NCBI GenBank assembly: GCA_021432605.1
Contig: MU271147.1
Coordinates: 2,356,001 to 2,420,000, forward strand
From: Coniochaeta sp. PMI_546
Taxonomy: Eukaryota > Ascomycota > Sordariomycetes > Coniochaetales > Coniochaetaceae
Direction of reading: 5' to 3'
DNA: 64,000 bases
In this document: positions 10,019 through 20,928 of the stretch, in pieces
How the letters are laid out: each line of letters begins with the position of its first letter
Position numbering within the stretch: position 1 is the stretch's first letter
The notes under the pieces: model-generated
What the model saw: only the letters and a program-made list of their open reading frames with translations
Told to the model about the DNA's origin: nothing
Databases searched by the model: none
Made by a program: the position numbers and the translations under genes

Positions 10019-11542
10019 ATGTCATCCTCCAAACCCCACCAGAACCCTCCAGAGGACGAGCACGACGGCTCGGAGCCCGAAATGATCGACGAGGACGAAA
10101 TCGCAGAAGTGGCAGCCGACGACGATGACGGCGACGTGGCAATGGACTCCGACAATGACGAGGATCAAGTACAAGAAGAGATCAACCTCCAAAACGACAG
10201 CATAGCCTACTTCGACGCCCACAAGGACTCCGTCTTCGCCATCGCCCAGCACCCCCTCCACCCGTCGTTGATCGCAACCGGCGGCAGCGAAGGCGATACC
10301 GACGACGCGCCCGGCAAGGGCTACGTGATCGACACCTCCGCCGCTCCCTCCCGCCCGGTCCTACCGGCCAGCTACTCCGGCGACCAGCAGCCCCAAAACA
10401 CGAGGCTCGAACCCGTCTTCGAGATTGACGGCCACACAGACAGCATCAACGCGCTTGCATTCACCCTACCAAACGGGGACTTCCTGCTATCAGGCGGCAT
10501 GGACGGCCAGCTCCGCGCCTACTCCATCTCCCTCGCCTCGGGCAAGCCAGAGATAACATTCCTCTCCTCATCCTCCGAAGTCTCAGAGATCAACTGGCTT
10601 GTCCCATGCCCGTCACCCTCAAACCCAAACACAGTCGCCCTGGGCGCCTCAGACGGCTCGGTGTGGGTGTACACGCTCGACGCCTCTGACCCGGCGAACG
10701 CGCTGCAGATCGTCCAAAGCTACTTCCTCCACACCGGGCCCTGCACAGCCGGTGCCTGGACACCGGACGGTTCGCTCCTGGCGACCGTGTCCGAAGACGG
10801 CAGCCTGTACGTGTACGACGTCTTCGGTCTCGCGGCGGCCAAGGGCCTGGCAACGGAGAACGGACAGACGGTCGTGGGTCTCACCGACGCGGATCAGCGC
10901 TTCGCCGTCGAAGGTGGCCTGTACAGCGTGGCTGTCAACCCGACGGGGGCATTCGTCGCCGTCGGCGGCGCGGGCGGCGCGATCAAGATCGTCTCCCTGC
11001 CGAGGGTGAGCGAGCCGGCCGCCCCGGCGCAAGCGAAGGGTCGTGGCGCGGCTGCGCGGAGAGCGCCTGCCAGCGCGGCGAGTCCGCAGGCGGGTACCAT
11101 CCTGGCGAGCTTGGGTGTGCAGTCGGACGGTATCGAGACGTTGGCTTTCGCGCCGGCGCCGAATAACCTCCTTGCTGCCGGCTCTGTGGACGGTTCTATT
11201 GCGGTGTACGACGCGGGACGCGGCTTCGCGGTCAGGAAACACATTCGCGGCGCGCATGACGAGTTCTCTACTGTCAAGGTTGAGTTTGTCAGGGGTGCTG
11301 CTGGGCCGGCGGCTGGGTGGCTGCTGACGAGCTGTGGTATGGATGGTGTGGTGAGGAGGTGGGATTTGAGGGGTGCAACGCCGGGTACCGGGGCTGATGC
11401 GGGTGCTGGCTTGGTGAAGGAGTGGAGGGGACATAGGGGTGACGGAGAGGGAGGCGGTGTGCTGGGTTTTGTGCAAGGGGAGACGGGGGAGAGGGTTGTC
11501 ACTGCTGGTGATGATGGTGTCGTGCTGGTTTTTGAGGCTTAG
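10019..11542 (+). CDS. SQT1: Ribosome assembly WD40 protein Sqt1 (AAMP homologue)
   Basis: A single exon of 507 residues. The N-terminus (residues ~10-60) is very acidic and is followed by a WD40 propeller starting at AHKDSVFAIAQHP, with repeat-like units GHTDSINALAF, SYFLHTGPCTAGAW and GGLYSVAVNPTG. Sqt1 is the dedicated chaperone that escorts newly made uL16 (Rpl10) to the 60S subunit; acidic surfaces binding the basic ribosomal protein explain the composition. Compared with yeast Sqt1 there are longer Ala/Gly/Pro loops in the C-terminal half (for example residues ~330-360), common in filamentous fungi. The start is the first ATG, with context CAAAATGTC. Identification as the AAMP/Sqt1 family is good; functional equivalence is inferred. 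Confidence 0.88.
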   Translation: MSSSKPHQNPPEDEHDGSEPEMIDEDEIAEVAADDDDGDVAMDSDNDEDQVQEEINLQNDSIAYFDAHKDSVFAIAQHPLHPSLIATGGSEGDTDDAPGKGYVIDTSAAPSRPVLPASYSGDQQPQNTRLEPVFEIDGHTDSINALAFTLPNGDFLLSGGMDGQLRAYSISLASGKPEITFLSSSSEVSEINWLVPCPSPSNPNTVALGASDGSVWVYTLDASDPANALQIVQSYFLHTGPCTAGAWTPDGSLLATVSEDGSLYVYDVFGLAAAKGLATENGQTVVGLTDADQRFAVEGGLYSVAVNPTGAFVAVGGAGGAIKIVSLPRVSEPAAPAQAKGRGAAARRAPASAASPQAGTILASLGVQSDGIETLAFAPAPNNLLAAGSVDGSIAVYDAGRGFAVRKHIRGAHDEFSTVKVEFVRGAAGPAAGWLLTSCGMDGVVRRWDLRGATPGTGADAGAGLVKEWRGHRGDGEGGGVLGFVQGETGERVVTAGDDGVVLVFEA

Positions 11543-12600
11543 GTTGTCGCTGAATTACCACGGATCATGGGTCACTGAGCGGTAGCTGAGTTGGAGACGT
11601 ACTTCAGTCCTGAACCACAACGTGGTGGTTAGTGGTATAATACCCGGAGTTAGTCAGCGAGGCAGTCGCGAATCCGCGGCCAAAGCTAAAGTAGACATAG
11701 GGGGAAATTCCAAGCAAACATGGACCACAGGTACAACTGTTTTATGTCACGATCAAAACGTCTCAGCAGAGCTATAAGGGAGATAAAGAGCGACGAAGAA
11801 GGTGATTTATGACAGGTTGATCGGTCTTGAATAGCTGTATAGTTTGCGCCGCAATCGTCGACGGTTCAACTAGTCGCGCCGAACAGCGCTTTGCCCTTCA
11901 CCATCCATCAAGCAAATACACAGTAGGTACAATTTACTGTCGGTGGATTCCCCGAAGCGTCAATGCTGTGTGTGAGAGAGTTCCAACGTCAGGGCTGAAC
12001 AAATTTTCGTGACGAACGGCAATGCTAAGATCCACAGCTCACATACCAGACGAGCTCCTTAAAATTAAAGCAAATTCCGAACAAGTCTTCTCCCCTTCCC
12101 GTTCCCTTTCCCAGATGAGATCAATAACAACAAGGTCACTCCCACGGACTCCCTGCCTCTAGTCTCGGGGTGGGATAATAAACACAAAAGAGAATTTTCA
12201 AATCATACAAAGCCATGTCCACTCCCTACACCGCATCGCTAAACTCCAGACCATGTTTTTGGAGATGTTATGGCATACAGGTGGTGATGGTATTCACACA
12301 ATGTCGTAATCGGTTTATTAGTTGACTCTTGAGGAGCCGAAAGGTGGGAAGAAGTCGGCCACTCCACCTGGTGCGATATTCTTCCGCCATGCTATGCATT
12401 CCGAACAAACTCGAGCAAACTTCCTTAACTCGACCTCATCCAGTCTGTTGGATGTCGTGTCCGGTACTCCATGGTAGACTGCGGTTATCCCTCTTGCGCC
12501 TTGGAACACCAAGCCTTTCAAATCAAGCATCAAGACGAGTGCGTTTTCACTCGTCGCACAGATCACTGACAAGCAGGTTCGGATCGATATAGTTAGTCCC
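11543..12600. other. Convergent intergenic region
   Basis: Contains the 3' ends of SQT1 and of the coiled-coil gene. A 112-codon minus-strand frame at 12318-12656 overlaps the end of that gene in another frame and is probably chance. No RNA gene seen. Confidence 0.5.
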
Positions 12601-14952
12601 CTACGCTCGGCTGACGCGGCTGACTTGGCTGGCCGAGGTACGACTGCGCTCGTCATCTTCCTCGATAACGTCGCTCAACCGTGTCGGGTGGTGGTGGCGG
12701 GGTACCGTCTCCCACCCAGGAGCAGCATAGCCTTGACCGGCGTAGTCTTGTTGGCCTGACTGCGCCCATTGCGAGCTCGACGGCGGATAGCTGGTAGAAG
12801 CAGGCAGCGGCTCGAAGTCCTCAGGCATACTCGCGTCAGAACCGTGTCTTCCGTGAGCATGCGTGTCTGGGCTGCGGAATGGAATTTTGTTGCCCTGCGC
12901 ATCGCGGACGTAATTACCGTTTCCGTCGATCACAAACTCGCCTTCGCTATAGCCGCCTTCAGAGCCGGGACCATAGCTGCCACTCTCGTGAGCCGTCGCA
13001 GCCGGTGCATGTTGTTGGTAGTACTGTGCATCACTGCTGCTGGCACCTACAGCGGGGCCTGCTTGTGTTGAGGCCGGTTGTGAATACTCGGGGTATACTC
13101 CGGTGCTCTGAGACGACCCATATTCTGGATCTTCGCCACGTGTCTGAGGACGTTGCGGATCGCGGGCGCTCGTCTGGCGACTGGGTACACCTTGCGTCAT
13201 GGGCACAACCTGGACACCTCCGACGATGGTCGGGAGTCCTTGTTGCAGCGAGATGGTGCGATCACGCTCCTGTTGTTCCCGCCTTCCCAGCTCCTCCCAC
13301 GCACGACGTGCCTCCTCTTTCGATATCATCAGCTCCTTCCGCATCTCGGCCAATTGCTTCTGCGTTTTGGAGTTACCGCGCTCATGCTCGACTGCCTCGC
13401 GTATTGCGTCTTCACGAGCTCTTCGTTCCTCGTCAAGCGCCTTTTGCAGCATCGCGTTCGTTTCTTGGTTACGCTCTAACTCCGCGCGCGTTTCAAAGAA
13501 CCAGCGCTGGAACTTCCGTTCGGAGCTAGCCCGCAGTCTCTGGAGCTCGACAACGGCGTGGAACAGGTTCGCTCCTGCGGCCGAAAGGTCCGAAACCTGT
13601 CGTGAGAGCTGAGCTGACACGGGATTTCGGTCAAGCTCCTCCGTATTCTCCTGGAGCTTCCGGATCCAGAAGCTCGTCATGCCTTCCCAGTGAGCCGAAA
13701 GCGCCTCCCAGCGCTCAAAGGCATGAGGAAATGAGTTCCTGGGCATTCTAGTTGCGGCTGCCCCTGTCGTCGCGCTCTCGCCCTGTTGTGTATTGCTTTG
13801 TGCAGCACCGGTGGGCAGTGCTCCGGTATAGGCTTGGTCGGGTTGTCCCGTAGGGACGCGTGTAGCACGAAGTGGCTGGGTCTGTGGGACTGGTCCCGGT
13901 TGTCTGGATGATCCAGCTGCGGCCGCTGCTGCTTCTTGGGCTCTCTGTTGTCGCCTCTGCGTCATCGGGTCTGTCTGCGTCTCCTCGGTACCTGCTCCCA
14001 CTCCAATACCGCCAGTCTTTCCTCCAACAGCAGCGCCAGCAGCCTGGCTTCCTCCCCTCCGCTCCGCCGCCCTTCGTCGTTGGTCTTCTAGGGCACGAGC
14101 CTCTTCTTCGGCTCGAAGACGCTCCATCTGTTCGCGTTCCGCTTTTTGTCTCGCTTCGCGCTCAGCTCGCTCCCGCATAATCATTCTCGGCCCTCTTATA
14201 CCTTGTGACGGAGATCCGGTCTGTTGTGGAGGTGCTGTGGGCCGTGTGGTGGATGCGCCGTTGCCATTGGTGCTGGCCGTGCCTCCCCCGCCTGCTAAGA
14301 GATCCGCCATGGAAGCGTTCTCTTCGACAAGGTCGGGACTGAAAGGATTCGGCTGTCTGAGTGCTTCTTCGAGGGCCCAGAGAATAGCACTGTGTGTTCC
14401 TCTGGAGATTCGAACGACACGGTGAGGTGGTTCAGACCTGGTCGCGGCCGCAGAAGAAGTGCGTGGTGGTATGTACGACGGGTTGAGAGTGGAATCGTGT
14501 TCGCTATCGTCAGGCAGGTCCTGAGTGAGTTGCCGCCTATGCCGGGTTTCTGCCCGGTGACGTGGCAGTCGTCCACCAAGCTCAGGGGACGGAAGAGCGG
14601 CGGCGAACTGAGGTCTTGAGCTGATACCTACCGAGGCTGCTTCGAGGTGGACTGGCCGTTGCCGCGACTCTCCCTGTTGGTCAGCCTGCTCGCTTGGCTG
14701 GGGGCTAGGAGTGCCGTGGAAGCGAGGTGTCCGACGGAGTGCTCGGACTGAAGATGGAGTGGACGATCGGTCCCCAAGTCCTACAGACTGGGATGCTTGC
14801 GAGCGAGGAAGTGGTAGCGTTTGCTGCTGGCGCTGTTGAATGGAGTTTAGAGGTTCGTGAATGGTGTGACTGGTTTGAGCTTTGGAGCTCGGTAGAGTGT
14901 TCAGACTAGCGGCTGGTCCTGGACCCCCAACTGGTTTGGCCTGTGAAGACAA
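12601..14952 (-). CDS. Conserved-looking fungal coiled-coil protein, unknown function (5' end unresolved)
   Basis: An open frame of about 783 codons. The N-terminal ~170 residues are Ser/Gln/Pro-rich. A compact segment RGTHSAILWALEEALRQPNP (around residue 190) looks folded. It is followed by a highly charged helix (MIMRERAEREARQKAEREQM) and a second long coiled coil with RWFFETRAELERNQETNAML. The C-terminal third is low-complexity, Gln/Ser/Tyr/Gly-rich and ends SQVSRVSRA. There is no ATG where the frame opens: an in-frame TAA lies only a few codons upstream and the first internal ATG is at 14310, after clearly coding sequence. CTTCACAG before GCC AAA CCA is a good splice acceptor, so the start must lie in an upstream exon. 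One possibility is ATG at 15079-15077 with a GTGCGC donor at 15064. Function not recognised. Confidence 0.75.
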   Translation of the reverse strand: MSSQAKPVGGPGPAASLNTLPSSKAQTSHTIHEPLNSIQQRQQQTLPLPRSQASQSVGLGDRSSTPSSVRALRRTPRFHGTPSPQPSEQADQQGESRQRPVHLEAASVGISSRPQFAAALPSPELGGRLPRHRAETRHRRQLTQDLPDDSEHDSTLNPSYIPPRTSSAAATRSEPPHRVVRISRGTHSAILWALEEALRQPNPFSPDLVEENASMADLLAGGGGTASTNGNGASTTRPTAPPQQTGSPSQGIRGPRMIMRERAEREARQKAEREQMERLRAEEEARALEDQRRRAAERRGGSQAAGAAVGGKTGGIGVGAGTEETQTDPMTQRRQQRAQEAAAAAAGSSRQPGPVPQTQPLRATRVPTGQPDQAYTGALPTGAAQSNTQQGESATTGAAATRMPRNSFPHAFERWEALSAHWEGMTSFWIRKLQENTEELDRNPVSAQLSRQVSDLSAAGANLFHAVVELQRLRASSERKFQRWFFETRAELERNQETNAMLQKALDEERRAREDAIREAVEHERGNSKTQKQLAEMRKELMISKEEARRAWEELGRREQQERDRTISLQQGLPTIVGGVQVVPMTQGVPSRQTSARDPQRPQTRGEDPEYGSSQSTGVYPEYSQPASTQAGPAVGASSSDAQYYQQHAPAATAHESGSYGPGSEGGYSEGEFVIDGNGNYVRDAQGNKIPFRSPDTHAHGRHGSDASMPEDFEPLPASTSYPPSSSQWAQSGQQDYAGQGYAAPGWETVPRHHHPTRLSDVIEEDDERSRTSASQVSRVSRA

Positions 14953-17571
14953 GGTGAAATCTTACCACCTGTCGTGGTTATGGATTGGTAATAGTAGGCG
15001 AATCACTGTATTTCCAGCGACTTGTTAGGTTATATGCGTCGTGGCTGTGACATGGTGGGCGCACAAAGGTAGGTAGCATACCTGGATAAGTGAAGACAGT
15101 GTGGTGACGACAATGACGAAGTCGGTGGACTTGGTCTGTATGAATGACCGAAGTGCAATTGAGAGGCACCACACACCTCAAACCCTCCGTTAAGAAAGTT
15201 TGGTAGAGGAATGAAGTACAGCGATAAGCAGGTAACGAGTAGCAGTAATGTTCTGGACCCAAGTCGTTTTGATTGCTGGCGAAAATGGAGGGGCGGGTTG
15301 AAGGTTGAGTCGCAAAAAATGAGGTGGTCGGGAAAACCGGTTGGGAAAACAGGCCACGCCTGCGATTGAGCTCGGATCAAGAGCTGAACTCAGGAAAAAG
15401 AGCAAATCCCGGGTTCGCAAACGCGTTCTAGAGTCCCTTTTCCACATGCGACCGCCAGGCGATAGGTTTGGCGTGGTCGTCGAGTGGTCGTCGTTGTCAC
15501 CGCCTTCCGCTGCGTGTGGTGGAGGTGAGTTGGGTGGCGGTTTGGATGGTGTTGAAATCCCACGGTCGTCACAACGGTACCTGGTCGCTGCAGCTCACCT
15601 CTCAACTACAGCACCGGTCCTCCACCACCACCTCACCACAACCGCACAAATCACTGCCCAGTTCGCTCTCAGCCCTCAACCTCACTTCTGAACAGCACAG
15701 TGTAGTGAACCACGCTGGCCTGATAAGGCAATATCGGGCAGCAGAGTCTATTAGCGGCCTGCCGGGCTCATCATAGATTTCTAATAGAGCCAATTGCCGC
15801 TTGGGCAGACTCTACTGGGGCAAGAAGCTGAGCAAGCTGGTGGTTTCTCGGGGTTTTGATAATTTTCCGGGGTCGTCGTCATTGTCTACCTCATCTAGTG
15901 ACCGTTTGTATGGCAGATGACGGATGCGAAGGTGCGACGTTGAGGTGTCACGCCCGCAGAAGAGCGTAGAAGAGGAATACGCGAGGGATGAACTTGCTGA
16001 GGAAGGAGCAAGTCAGAGGCGACCCACAACGCTACTGTCCAACTTGGAAGTGAAAAGGTTTTGCTTCAATAATACAAGTTTCTAAGTGCTAGAGACTACT
16101 CCAAGCAGTCAATGCTGTCATACGCGATTGTCTTCCGAGGTCTCCGTTGGCAATGGCGGCTACGTCGGGAAGCAATCAGCTGTCTTGTTGAAGCGCGAGA
16201 GATCGCGAAGTTTGGATGAAGCCTGAAGCCCAGCTTCTCTATTTCCGCAGTCGCGCCTTCCCTGCAGTGTTGCTTCTGCCGCAGAGGGAGGCGCGTCTGT
16301 TACTGCAATTTCCTCCGGGCTGACGGGAGGCCAGAGCCCGGCGCAGACTTGCACTTGATGCACGCGCACGACCCAGGGATAAGGTACGCGTGTTATACAA
16401 ACGCAATGACTACCGCGTCTACCTCTACTACCTTACCTCAGCTTTGTGGAAGAATCGCCGAGTTCATATCGTGAACGGCAGAAACCAGTTACTGACACAG
16501 CAGACAGTACAGAGAAAATGTCTAGGGCATCACAGAGCCCTCGAGTCCAGCAAACAGCCAGCTATCGCTGCGGTAGCATCCTGCGAGTCATCGTACACGT
16601 GTAGTGCAACATGTGTACTAAGGTACCTTACGAAGACAAAGACAAAAGCTTGACGGGAGACGTGTACAAGGAGAAGCAACTTCCAGCTGACATTGCTCCT
16701 TTCTGCCCAATTCGTCCCTGCAGGGCATCGAGAACCCTCAAAAACGCACGAGAAATAAATGAGGAGGCTGGGGATGATGCTGAGCTGGCAGTACATGAAA
16801 AGTGACGAAACATCTGCCGGCCATAACGTGGAACACCAATCACCGACACGCCCAGGAACCCAGGCGACCCGATAGGGCGGATCAAACAGGGCCAATACCA
16901 CCCTGTTATTCGTCCAGGTCAGCAGGACTTTCGCACGTTTTCCATCTTTACTTAGGCCCGTGATGCGCAGGAGATGCGGTCTGATGAGCCGCACCATCCG
17001 GCATGATGCAAGCAGTCTGGTGCTTCTCTTGTCAAACCTGAGGCATACGGCAGAGACCAGAGTCTACACTACGTACAGATGGGACAAAGAAAGGACGGGA
17101 AGACGGGTCGGCCCAGGACCGCTGTTTGTCTCAAGCTGGCCTGAACCAATGAGAAGCTTGAAGAGCTCTCTTCCCCAAAAGCCCCCACCTGGACCCACCC
17201 TGACCTACGGGGACATGGCCGGAGCTGCTCCGGATCACATTCCTAGCGCCGGTGCCGTCCTTACGGATCGGTACAGAACTTGAGATATCTACACTAGCCC
17301 TGCACCATCGAGTCAAAAAATCCGGGGCATGTGTTCACTCAGTACAATGACCAGAGGCGTGTTTCTATGCCAAGCAAGACTTTGACTTGAGGAGGACACG
17401 TCGTAAAGAATGACGCTGGAGACTGACATATGGGACATATGGCTGACTACATTCCTCATTAAGAGCGCCTCCATGGCAGACATATGAGAACAACCTCGCG
17501 GACCAGCACTCCGACAAATCGTAGAAAATTGTCCCCACAAGCGGACAAGAACAGACGGCAAAAGTAAAGGT
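14953..17571. other. Leader/promoter of the coiled-coil gene and gene-free DNA
   Basis: The right-hand upstream region contains a plausible 5'-UTR intron on the minus strand at 15006-15081 (GTATGC, branch CTAAC, ATACAG). The remainder to 17571 shows only short unconvincing frames. The longest (155 codons, minus, 16530-16997) has no recognisable domain. Confidence 0.5.
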
Positions 17572-17650
17572 CGAAAACGACAGGATTTGAACCTATGGCC
17601 GAAGCCATATAATTTCGAGTCATACCCATTAATCACTCTGGCACGTTGCC
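17572..17650 (-). tRNA. tRNA-Ser, anticodon CGA
   Basis: Reading the minus strand: acceptor GGCAACG/CGTTTTC with one mismatch and one G-T pair; D-stem CCA/TGG; anticodon stem TATGA/TTATA with loop CTCGAAA (anticodon CGA, decoding UCG). A perfect long variable arm TGGC-TTCG-GCCA marks the serine class. The T-arm is ATAGG-TTCAAAT-CCTGT and the discriminator base is G. No intron. A T-rich stretch (TTTACTTTTG) a few bases past the end could serve as the pol III terminator. The B box is GGTTCAAATCC rather than the usual GGTTCGANNCC, and the acceptor mismatch makes this copy a little unusual. Confidence 0.85.
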
Positions 17651-18076
17651 CTTCGACTGAGTCGGGATCGACTCGCGTAGATGAACTGTCTGGATTAGGT
17701 CCATGTTATGGATGTCCAGCAACATGGGACGCTAATAGAGCTAGCAGACTTTCGTGGGTGGCCATAGCAGACTCTCGGTCATTGGACAATCTTATTTGCA
17801 TTTGCAGGAAGTGCTGTCAGTTGCTTGCCACAAGCGAAGGGGACCAGAGACCAACATGTCAGTGTCGTTGCGCTGCTAAAGCTGCTGTGGACTATGAAAC
17901 GTCCGGATCAGATTTGTTAGAACAGCATCGACGGGCATTGGCACCAAATCGCCCTCTGAGCATTGGCTTAAACTGCGGCTCCCCTATCATGGCCTATGCC
18001 ACTCTATATCTCGTCCAAATTGAAGGCGCAATGGTATATATCTTCATACCTTCCCATCTCTTCGGGAGTGGTCGAC
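17651..18076. other. Short intergenic stretch
   Basis: Between the tRNA-Ser gene and the 3' end of the ceramide synthase gene. A plus-strand frame crosses it but has no coding character. Confidence 0.5.
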
Positions 18077-19740
18077 TCAATCAACCTGCTTCTCGCACCC
18101 AATCCGTCCAAGCAATTCCTTCCGATCACTATGCCCAGGCAAACTGACCCCCGACGACGCCGCTGCCGCCCTCTTCACACCTGTCCTCCTCTCCCACCCC
18201 TTCAAATCGATTCCCTCAACACCCACCTCCTCCTCCAGCGGCGGTGCTTCCTCCTCCAATTCGACCTCACTCTCTTCACCATCCTCCATCTCATCATCAC
18301 TCCTCGAATCCTCCGCGCCCCGTCCCTTAAACACCCCAATAGCGACCTTAATGATCATCCCGAACCAGAAGAGCGTGATCCCTTGCAAAAACAGAAGAGC
18401 GGACAGAAAACACCACTTCACCGTGTTGTTGTAGCACACCAGCCCGTCCTGGCTGAGGAGCGGGTCGAGGAGGTACATCAGCCCTCTGGACTCGGGCGGG
18501 TCGAAGGGCCCGGCTAGGTCAGCGTTCGAGCCGCTGAAGCAAGAGTAGGGCACTAAGGCGTCCGAGTGCGCCCAGACAGAGTAGCAGACTGCCACGTAGA
18601 GGACGTGTCGGGCGACAAACCAAGCGAGCATGAAGACGCCGAAGGCGATGTCGCACAGCGTCTTGAAGCCGAGGTATTTGAGGCATTTGGCTACCTAGAG
18701 AGCTGTTTAGTTCGCTGTGCTTGGGGCCAGAGAAGAGAGATGGGGCAGCTTACTGGGAGGAAGAGGTCGACTACGTCCATTAGGACGAGGATGAGGTTGC
18801 CGACTTTGGTGAAGTGATAGCGATACGACGTGTAGATTAGACATATGGTTACGATGTGGTGGGTAAACATCTGCCAGTGGTCTTTGCGGCGCTCTTCAAT
18901 GTTGATTACCATGATCTGCTGCAGCCAGAATGCGAGCTGGCCGAGCATGTAGCCTTTCATTAGGCCGCTCAGCTCTCGGTCAGGCCAGTTGGTCCAGAGG
19001 TTTCGGAGATTCATCCAGTAGTCCGATGTGTAGTATAGGTACTGCTCAGTGTCAGCGTCGCCCAGTTGATACCGACTTGAAACAACCTACCAACCCAAGT
19101 GTCCAAAACACGCTGTAGTAGATGAGTAACCAGCCCTGCTCGCTGAATCTGGTGATGTCTTTCCTCTTGGAGATGCCCTTGGCCTTGGCGAAAGGGGCAA
19201 GGAGGTATTCCATAGTCGCGGCTCGCAGGCCGGTGAACAATATGATGCAGAAGAATATGAAGTATCCATCATCCTTGCCGAGACCGTAGCGGCCGGATGC
19301 CGGGTTGTAGTATGCAAGGTTGAAGTAGTTGACTGTATGAGGTCGAGCCTTGGGCATGGAGGCGTGCGAGAGAAGTAGGAGGGCTAGGAGGTTAAAAGAC
19401 AATGCTGAAGATGGCGTCAGCCTCTGGGCTTTCTTAAGAAGCTTGCGCTCTACTTCGCGCGTGTGTTCTACATACCGATCTGATTCTCAACAAGCCAACA
19501 TGCCATTTGCTTCAATGGGCCCATGTCTCTCCTCCTGAGACGGCGCGCTATGACTATTCTGTGTTCGCTCTGTTTGTATAGAGGGCCATTCATGCCTTGA
19601 GGTTTTTGCGAGTTCTCGCGAGTAAGGGGCCGTCTGGCCACGGCGGGTGTCATTGGGCGTGATGGTGCAAGTACCGGGGCACTTTCAACAGGAAGCGACA
19701 CGGTATTTTCGGGCGCTTCATCGCCAGAAGTATCACTCAT
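18077..19740 (-). CDS. LAG1: Ceramide synthase (sphingosine N-acyltransferase, Lag1/Lac1 family)
   Basis: Four exons: 19476-19740, 19091-19404, 18754-19041 and 18077-18694, with introns of 71, 49 and 59 nt, give 494 residues. The enzyme N-acylates sphingoid bases with acyl-CoA in the ER membrane. A cytosolic N-terminal region of ~90 residues precedes about seven to eight hydrophobic spans. The Lag1 motif is present: WQMFTHHIVTICLIYTSYRY carries the paired His254-His255, followed by NLILVLMDVVDLFLPVAK with the conserved Asp residues. The C-terminus (after GMIIKVAIGVFKGRG) is a long acidic cytosolic tail (EDGEESEVELEEEAPP), a possible kinase-regulated region as in yeast Lag1/Lac1. Divergent from IST3. 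Fungi often have two or more paralogues; I cannot say which one this is. Confidence 0.95.
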
Positions 19741-20928
19741 GATGCTCTAAAGAGTGTGGAAGGATCAATTGATCTCGCAGGAGGGGTCTCAGATGCGGGG
19801 GGCACTGCAAGTCAATGCAAGATATGCGCTCGTATCGGTGAGTTGCGAAAGTTTAGATAGACGACCAGATATCGGCTTCTGGTCACTGATGCGCAGTAAC
19901 GAGCGGGGCGGATATAGGCCAGTCAAGAGCGAGTCACCACTCACGCTGGCAATAAACGACAAAAAAGCACAGAAACGAGCAGCACAGGACGATGTCAAAA
20001 GAGCGACGACATCGAGCGAGAAAAGCTCGTCAGTGGGTGGTGTTTCGGTGGTGGTGCAAACGTTGAATTCAAAGTGGACCCTATCAGCTATCGGTCCCCT
20101 GAGAATGGCCCAAAACTTCCAGGTTGTCGGTGAGCTATCATACGATTGGTGGTGGAACATCGCCAAGCACCCTGCTAGACAGGGCCACAGGCGGGGTCGC
20201 TCCCAGAAAGGGGCGGGCGGGAAGCCCCTCGCGAAAGTGACCGCCATTGTGATCTTCATGATGCAGTCATGTTCCGTCAAACGTCAAGCCAAAGGATTTT
20301 GAGTTGTGCAGCTTGCAGCGTTATGGAGCCACTATACCGCAGTACTCTCTATATCAGCACACGAAGGATGCTATCAGTTGTCCTTGCCTACAATCAAGGT
20401 ACCTCGGCACTTTGTTCGGTTTACGTGACTTAGTGACGGCGTCTGGGTAACGAAGCATCAGATCACTTATCCTGAAGCAACATCTCTGCAGGCCGACTGA
20501 AAGTATATATCACACCGCCAATAGGACTGCATCTTCTCACCACGAGCTCTCTTGGTCCTGCAAAAAGAGCTTTTATGTGCACACGGTCCGTGTCAATCCA
20601 GAAAGAAGTTAGGCAATTAGACAGATGTAAGTCCGAAGAAGCAAGATCTACAAAGTAAAGATTATCGAATTATAGTTCTAGGCAAAGTGAACGGTATTTT
20701 ATCCTGCTTGTCCGTTCGCAATCTAGAGGTAATGTTAGTGTAGGGACGTTTCGTTGCTGTGTTTGGGGAAACGAGAGTGCCGGCGGCAGTTGGGAGAGAC
20801 CCACAATGTACCTCCTCCAAGGCCCATTTTTCGCTCAGCCTTGCGACGACATCATCACCTCAGCCTTATCCTGAATCTTCCATCACCTCCGAACTACTGC
20901 CAGCCTCATTGCCTCAAGTCCGCAAACG
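19741..20928. other. Divergent promoter region, ceramide synthase / IST3
   Basis: About 1.2 kb between opposed start codons. Frames of 163-182 codons exist on both strands but overlap each other and show no domain. No RNA gene recognised. Confidence 0.5.

Noticed and set aside
10649-11476. 275-codon minus-strand frame
   Set aside because: Antisense of the SQT1 WD40 repeats; Arg/His-rich with no domain.
12318-12656. 112-codon minus-strand frame overlapping the end of the coiled-coil gene
   Set aside because: It overlaps that gene's last codons in another frame and has no supporting splice signals; probably 3' UTR.
16530-16997. 155-codon minus-strand frame upstream of tRNA-Ser
   Set aside because: No domain, no conserved pattern, and overlapping shadow frames on the other strand.
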